In this document: piece after piece, positions 6,569-9,623 of the stretch
Position numbering within the stretch: the stretch's first letter is position 1
Layout of the letters: each line of letters opens with the position of its first letter
Source of the DNA: an uncultured Bacteroidales bacterium
GTDB lineage: Bacteria; Bacteroidota; Bacteroidia; Bacteroidales; UBA932
NCBI GenBank assembly: GCA_937900465.1
Contig: CALCEJ010000078.1
Coordinates: forward strand, 1-9,623
Reading direction: 5' to 3'
Length of the DNA: 9,623 nucleotides
Program-made: the position numbers and the translations under genes
The notes under the pieces: generated by a model
The model's input: only the letters and a program-made list of their open reading frames with translations
Databases searched by the model: none
What the model was told of the DNA's origin: nothing

Positions 6569-7284
6569 TTCATCCAGTCTTCTTTGTGAGTGTGGATCAT
6601 CGCCTGGAAAAGCTCGATATCCTCCGGCCGGGTCAGCTTCAGGCCGTTACGCTCGGAACCGGTGACAAGGTATTGGTTGTCGATACCGGTTTTAGCTACA
6701 AGCATACAGGAGGCGACAGTGTCCGTAATTCCCTGAAGGGCGGCTTTGTTATGGGCGTCCAGAAGGGTTCCTAACCGGTAGGTGTGGGGAGTCTGGGTAC
6801 GGATAAGCTCCTCCCTGGAGTACTCGATATCCCGGAGCAACCCGTTTTCGAGCCTCATAATGGCCTCCTTGCATACCAGCCCGGTTACCGCATAGCCGTA
6901 TTTCTTGCACACCGATATGTTTTCCGAAATGATCCGGTTGTCGACAAGCGGACGGACTCCGTCCTGGACAAGCACGATGTCGCTGTCCTTGCATCCTTCG
7001 GAGTGAAGGCCTTCGAGACCTTTGCGGATAGATTCCTGATTGGATGCGCCGCCCTCGAAAATCCAGCGTAATTTACTGATGTTGAACTGTTTTGCGTAGC
7101 TGTCGAGGAAAACTTCCCATCCCTTCAGGCACACAACAGCGATAGCGTCAATGTCCTTGCTCCGTTGGAACGCCATCATCGTGTAGATGATCACAGGGAT
7201 GTTGTCAATCGTCATGAACTGCTTCGGGATGTCCTGACCCATACGGTTTCCACTTCCCGCTGCCGTTATCAGTGCAATATTCAT
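6565..7284 (-). CDS. IspD/TarI-like cytidylyltransferase
   Basis: Enzymes of this family join CTP to a polyol or sugar phosphate: 2-C-methyl-erythritol 4-phosphate for IspD, ribitol 5-phosphate for TarI and human CRPPA. The 239-residue protein has the nucleotide-binding loop AAGSGNRMGQDIPKQF at residues 8-23, QDGVRPLV at 107-114 (family form usually HDAARPLV), TQTPHTY at 163-169, and near the C-terminus TGSERNGLKLTRPEDIELF (208-226). The location at the head of a glycan operon, coupled to SDR and LicD genes, argues for making a CDP-activated donor for surface glycan rather than the isoprenoid MEP-pathway step. It could still be the housekeeping IspD if the genome has no other copy. The start ATG at 7282-7284 lies about 23 bases after a strong -7 box. 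No purine-rich ribosome-binding site is obvious, as is common in this phylum. Confidence 0.88.
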   Translation of the reverse strand: MNIALITAAGSGNRMGQDIPKQFMTIDNIPVIIYTMMAFQRSKDIDAIAVVCLKGWEVFLDSYAKQFNISKLRWIFEGGASNQESIRKGLEGLHSEGCKDSDIVLVQDGVRPLVDNRIISENISVCKKYGYAVTGLVCKEAIMRLENGLLRDIEYSREELIRTQTPHTYRLGTLLDAHNKAALQGITDTVASCMLVAKTGIDNQYLVTGSERNGLKLTRPEDIELFQAMIHTHKEDWMK

Positions 7285-7306
7285 TCTGCGGCTAATTATG
7301 TTTCCG

Positions 7307-7337
7307 CAAAGATAATTATTTTGCCCGATAAGTCAAA
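7307..7337 (-). promoter_or_regulatory. Bacteroidetes-type promoter of the ispD-like/SDR/licD/GT4 operon
   Basis: Read on the minus strand, the -33 element TTTG lies at 7337-7334 and the -7 element TATCTTTG at 7314-7307, with a 19-base spacer. Both match the Bacteroidetes primary sigma factor consensus (TTTG, N19-21, TAnnTTTG). Transcription would start near 7300, leaving a leader of roughly 16 bases before the ATG at 7284. The -33 element overlaps the stop codon of the upstream lipoprotein gene (7333-7335), so the promoter sits at the gene junction and gives the operon expression independent of that gene. Confidence 0.65.
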
Positions 7338-9144
7338 TATTCCCAGCGGGACGGAGGGCCCCTTTGTCAATCATCCACGGGTCTCGGGGATTCAGGCCGG
7401 TCCCGACGGGCCTGACGGTGATGGGGAGAATCTCGCTGCGGCGGAGCTCATTCAGGCGAATCCGGTAGATAAGATACTCGCCGGCGCCGGTGTACCACCC
7501 TCCGCCGTTATATGAGATATCCAGCCGGAGGTAAGTCGCGAGCTTCCCGCCTTCCAGAAGGTTCTCCGGCCCATACAGCCTTACCGTCCCGCTCCGCCCT
7601 TCCGGGTCCACGGTATTAAGGGGAGCGGACCCTTCTCCGGATAATGTGTACCCGGCAGAGAAAAGGTCTCCGGAGTCAAGGGCCCGGCTTTCCCCAAAAA
7701 GAGCGACGCTGCGAGGACAGTTGACGAGTTCCGCCCGAATCACTTTCAGAACAATCCCGTCGTCGAGGCCGCTCCGGTCCATCGTGACATCCACCGCCGC
7801 CGCTATCCTCCTGAGCGGAATATCCGTTATGCCCATATCCCCCCGCACAAAATCCTTCACCATTGCGGCAGAGGGAATCCTGGCCGGAAATTCATCCGGA
7901 TATGCAAGATGGAAGCGGAAGCCTTCCGTCTCCGCCAGCGTCCTTGGAGGAAGCTCGTATCCCGCTCCGACGACGGCAAACAAGGTGTATGGGCACCACC
8001 GGAGGAGGCTGAGGCGGATTGGTCCCGTATTTTTTACGTATTTTCGGAACTCCAGCTGTCCCGCGGCATCAAAGACCCATAAGTTAAGATCCTCCTGGGT
8101 AACCTCCAGCGCGCCCTCCGCCCGAGATGCCGTAGAAAAGGACACAACCGTCTCCTCGCGGACTGTCCAGTCCGCCGTGGAAAGGGTTACCTCCAAGGAT
8201 GCATTCTGAGCGGGCGTTGAAGGGTCCGTCGAGCCTCTTCTTGTAATCGTAATATCGGCCTCGACGGCGTCTCCTCCTTTGATTCCCGGAATAGGGATTG
8301 GGTAATAGTAGGTGATTCCGCCAATCTTCCCTTCAATTACGAGCTTTGTCACCGGCCTTCCGAAACTGTCTTCTTCCACGGGATTCCCATAGCAGAAAAA
8401 ATCTTTGACGGGGCGGATCCGCGTCCGGCCCACTTCGTCTGAAATATGGGCTAGAAGCATTTCAGGGCAGGGGAGGGAGGCGGTCGCCGCACTGTCGAGG
8501 CCATCGAGGTTCATCCACTCGTCGGGCGGGGCGTCAGGAAGCAGCGGACGGCATAAGGATGAGACTCCCGTAAGATAAGCGCGAACCTCTTTGAGGGTTT
8601 CTCCGGCGTAGGGGGTTCCGCTGAAATCGCAGCTGATGGAGTTCAGGCGTATTCTGACAAGGCTCGGGCGGAGGGTGATGGACCCGTCCCTGACTCCGGC
8701 GGTCCCGGACAGAAGGGGCGCGGAGGGATTGTCTCCGGACAGAGGGAAGGTCTTTGATTCAAGCGAAGATATGGAACGGATGTCGCTCCACTCATAGACA
8801 TCCTTCGCAAAACCCGAAACCGCGACAGCGGTGACGGCGGAGCTGCCGGAAACGGCTTCCACCGAATCCGGGATGGCACCGTCGAAGCGCTGGTAACTGT
8901 CGAGGATTCCGTCTGCGTCGAAAAAGAACAGGTCCATACCCCGGTTCCCCGGGACTCCTGCCGCCACTTTGACGGCTATTGCTGAAGGGAATTCTGGCGG
9001 AAGGATTTCCGCGCTTTCCCGCGTGCATCCGTGGAAAAAGGCCGGACCCTGCCAGAGAGCAAGGATTAAAGCCGCAGAACTGCGGACCCGAAGCGGGTGC
9101 AAAGAATGATAAACTGTTAAAGGATGCCGGCCTGTTTTTTCCAT
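7333..9144 (-). CDS. Predicted lipoprotein with two fimbrillin-like halves
   Basis: I do not recognise a named gene. The product has 603 residues from ATG 9142-9144. An N-terminal segment of basic and then hydrophobic residues (RVRSSAALILALW...) ends in FFHGC at residues 36-40, a plausible though imperfect lipobox, so export and lipidation at Cys40 are likely. The rest is strand-rich with no further membrane segment. Two halves look alike: DLFFFDADGILDSYQRFDG near residue 72 against LNLWVFDAAGQLEFRKYV near 356, ITLRPSLVRIRLNSI against IPLRRIAAAVDVTM, and an end-of-domain pattern ADITITRRGS against LPITVRPVGTGLNPRDPW. This layout (V/D-FDA-G early, RNT-like late strand) recalls Bacteroidales fimbrillin/Mfa-type shaft or anchor proteins. 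The frame extends to a TTG at 9168, but that overlaps a -7 promoter box, so the ATG is preferred. A surface adhesin or pilus-tip role is inference. Confidence 0.6.
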   Translation of the reverse strand: MEKTGRHPLTVYHSLHPLRVRSSAALILALWQGPAFFHGCTRESAEILPPEFPSAIAVKVAAGVPGNRGMDLFFFDADGILDSYQRFDGAIPDSVEAVSGSSAVTAVAVSGFAKDVYEWSDIRSISSLESKTFPLSGDNPSAPLLSGTAGVRDGSITLRPSLVRIRLNSISCDFSGTPYAGETLKEVRAYLTGVSSLCRPLLPDAPPDEWMNLDGLDSAATASLPCPEMLLAHISDEVGRTRIRPVKDFFCYGNPVEEDSFGRPVTKLVIEGKIGGITYYYPIPIPGIKGGDAVEADITITRRGSTDPSTPAQNASLEVTLSTADWTVREETVVSFSTASRAEGALEVTQEDLNLWVFDAAGQLEFRKYVKNTGPIRLSLLRWCPYTLFAVVGAGYELPPRTLAETEGFRFHLAYPDEFPARIPSAAMVKDFVRGDMGITDIPLRRIAAAVDVTMDRSGLDDGIVLKVIRAELVNCPRSVALFGESRALDSGDLFSAGYTLSGEGSAPLNTVDPEGRSGTVRLYGPENLLEGGKLATYLRLDISYNGGGWYTGAGEYLIYRIRLNELRRSEILPITVRPVGTGLNPRDPWMIDKGALRPAGNI

Positions 9145-9165
9145 AACGAGAGTTTTTCTCCTATG

Positions 9166-9173
9166 CAAATCTA
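9166..9173 (-). promoter_or_regulatory. Candidate -7 element upstream of the fimbrillin-like lipoprotein gene
   Basis: On the minus strand, TAGATTTG (9173-9166) fits the Bacteroidetes -7 consensus TAnnTTTG and is followed by a leader of about 21 bases to the ATG at 9144. No TTTG is found at the expected 19-21-base distance upstream, so only half of the promoter is supported. The leader contains AGGAGA at about 9162-9157, a possible purine-rich ribosome-binding site set somewhat far from the start codon. Confidence 0.4.
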
Positions 9174-9248
9174 GCCGGATAGGCCTTTCGTTATCCTCGT
9201 CCAGGGGGCTGTGGAATGTAGATTTTTCCGTTTTTTATGTCTTTTTTT

Positions 9249-9293
9249 GTTTTTTGCGACGGACTTTCAAAAAAAAGAAAGTCCACAAAAAAC
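9249..9293. repeat. Two-part inverted repeat in the divergent intergenic region
   Basis: The inner arms ggactttc (9261-9268) and gaaagtcc (9277-9284) flank a loop of eight A. The outer arms gttttttg (9249-9256) and caaaaaac (9286-9293) extend the stem after an asymmetric interior loop (cgac against a). On neither strand is the stem followed directly by a U run, so it does not look like an ordinary intrinsic terminator. It lies about 105 bases upstream of both divergent start codons. It could be an operator, a leader hairpin or part of an unrecognised small RNA. Confidence 0.6.
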
Positions 9294-9365
9294 CTGAAGA
9301 TTTTCTTGCCCTTGTTTTCCTTCTGAAACCACAAGAAATATTTAGCAGATTGCGGAAATTATTGC

Positions 9366-9373
9366 TAATTTCG
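9366..9373 (+). promoter_or_regulatory. Weak candidate -7 element for the UvrD-like helicase gene
   Basis: TAATTTCG matches seven of eight positions of TAnnTTTG and lies 25 bases before the ATG at 9399. A partial -33 element, TTTA at 9341-9344, is 21 bases upstream. A sigma70-looking TATAAT at 9381-9386 is too close to the start codon to act as its main promoter. The assignment is tentative. Confidence 0.3.
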
Positions 9374-9398
9374 CAGACGTTATAATACAGAGAGCAAG

Positions 9399-9623
9399 AT
9401 GAGTGAAGTCCTGAATGGTCTTAATCCCGCCCAGTCCAAGGCAGTACAACATATAGACGGACCGCTTCTGATAGTTGCGGGAGCCGGCTCGGGGAAAACG
9501 CGTGTGCTTACCTCGAGGGTCGCTTACCTTATAGAAAACGGCGTCCCGCCGGAGAGGATACTGTCCCTGACCTTCACGAAAAAGGCGGCGACGGAGATGA
9601 AGGACAGGATAGCGGAGATGGTG
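9399..9623 (+). CDS. UvrD/PcrA-type superfamily 1 DNA helicase (3' end cut by window edge)
   Basis: A DNA-unwinding 3'-5' helicase subunit of the UvrD/PcrA/Rep group, which acts in repair and in clearing replication obstacles. Only the first 75 residues are present: the Q-motif region LNPAQSKAV (residues 8-16), Walker A AGAGSGKTRVL (27-37) and helicase motif Ia LTFTKKAATEMKDRI (57-71). The start ATG at 9399 places the Q motif at the usual distance from the N-terminus. The frame runs open to the last base. UvrD, PcrA and Rep cannot be told apart from this fragment. The gene is divergent from the lipoprotein gene, with 254 bp between them. It is not obviously functionally linked to the uvrA gene at the other end of the window. 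Confidence 0.95.
   Translation, partial: MSEVLNGLNPAQSKAVQHIDGPLLIVAGAGSGKTRVLTSRVAYLIENGVPPERILSLTFTKKAATEMKDRIAEMV

Noticed and set aside
9072..9085. Small hairpin ccgcag-aa-ctgcgg in the lipoprotein signal-peptide region
   Set aside because: It has a 6-bp stem inside coding sequence with a 2-base loop, too short and tight to support a regulatory claim.
9166..9168. TTG as the start of the lipoprotein gene
   Set aside because: It falls within a TAnnTTTG -7 box, and the ATG 24 bases downstream leaves a complete signal peptide.
9261..9293. Intrinsic terminator at the intergenic hairpin
   Set aside because: No U run follows the stem on either strand, and the position between two divergent gene starts is not where a terminator is expected.
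1..9623. CRISPR arrays, tRNA or rRNA genes, transposases, integrases, toxin-antitoxin or phage genes
   Set aside because: None was seen on either strand; the window is occupied by the genes listed and short spacers.

Overview
The window looks like chromosomal DNA from a member of the Bacteroidota, most likely order Bacteroidales (gut or rumen type). The reasons are a TTTG-N19-TAnnTTTG promoter, the general absence of purine-rich Shine-Dalgarno sequences, UvrA sequence features I associate with Bacteroidota, and a large predicted lipoprotein of fimbrillin-like appearance. No genus can be assigned from the sequence alone.

Layout: (1) positions 2-2710, plus strand: the 3' nine-tenths or so of uvrA, cut by the window's left edge. 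(2) 2710-3711, plus strand: a Stealth-family sugar-phosphate transferase whose ATG overlaps the uvrA stop by one base (TAATG). (3) 3668-7284, minus strand: a tightly packed operon read right to left, IspD-like cytidylyltransferase, extended SDR, LicD-family phosphotransferase, GT4 glycosyltransferase. Its junctions overlap by 4, 20 and 1 bases, and it is driven by a good Bacteroidetes-type promoter at 7307-7337. The operon runs head-on into the Stealth gene and the two 3' ends overlap by 44 bp. (4) 7333-9144, minus strand: a long predicted lipoprotein with two similar fimbrillin-like halves. (5) 9145-9398: a divergent intergenic region with A/T tracts, a hairpin-forming inverted repeat and candidate promoters. 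(6) 9399 to the right edge: the start of a UvrD/PcrA-type helicase.

How the genes may work together: the centre is a small surface-glycan cassette built for phosphodiester-linked decoration. The IspD-like enzyme would make a CDP-activated compound, the SDR may modify it, LicD may transfer the phospho-moiety, the GT4 enzyme would add a sugar, and the Stealth protein would transfer a hexose-1-phosphate. Bacterial relatives of three human phosphoglycan enzyme families (CRPPA/ISPD, fukutin/FKRP, GNPTAB) therefore sit within 4.6 kb. The substrate and the acceptor glycan cannot be read from the sequence. No flippase, polymerase or export gene is present here.

The most unusual sequence feature is a 92-bp near-perfect inverted repeat (27-bp arms, one mismatch) inside the Stealth coding sequence. 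It is translated in frame, is free of stops in five of six frames, and encodes nearly the same peptide (GDTPF...KGVSP) on either strand. It behaves like a protein-embedded palindromic mobile element comparable in style to Rickettsia palindromic elements. A second, smaller repeat expansion lies in an inter-domain linker of uvrA.
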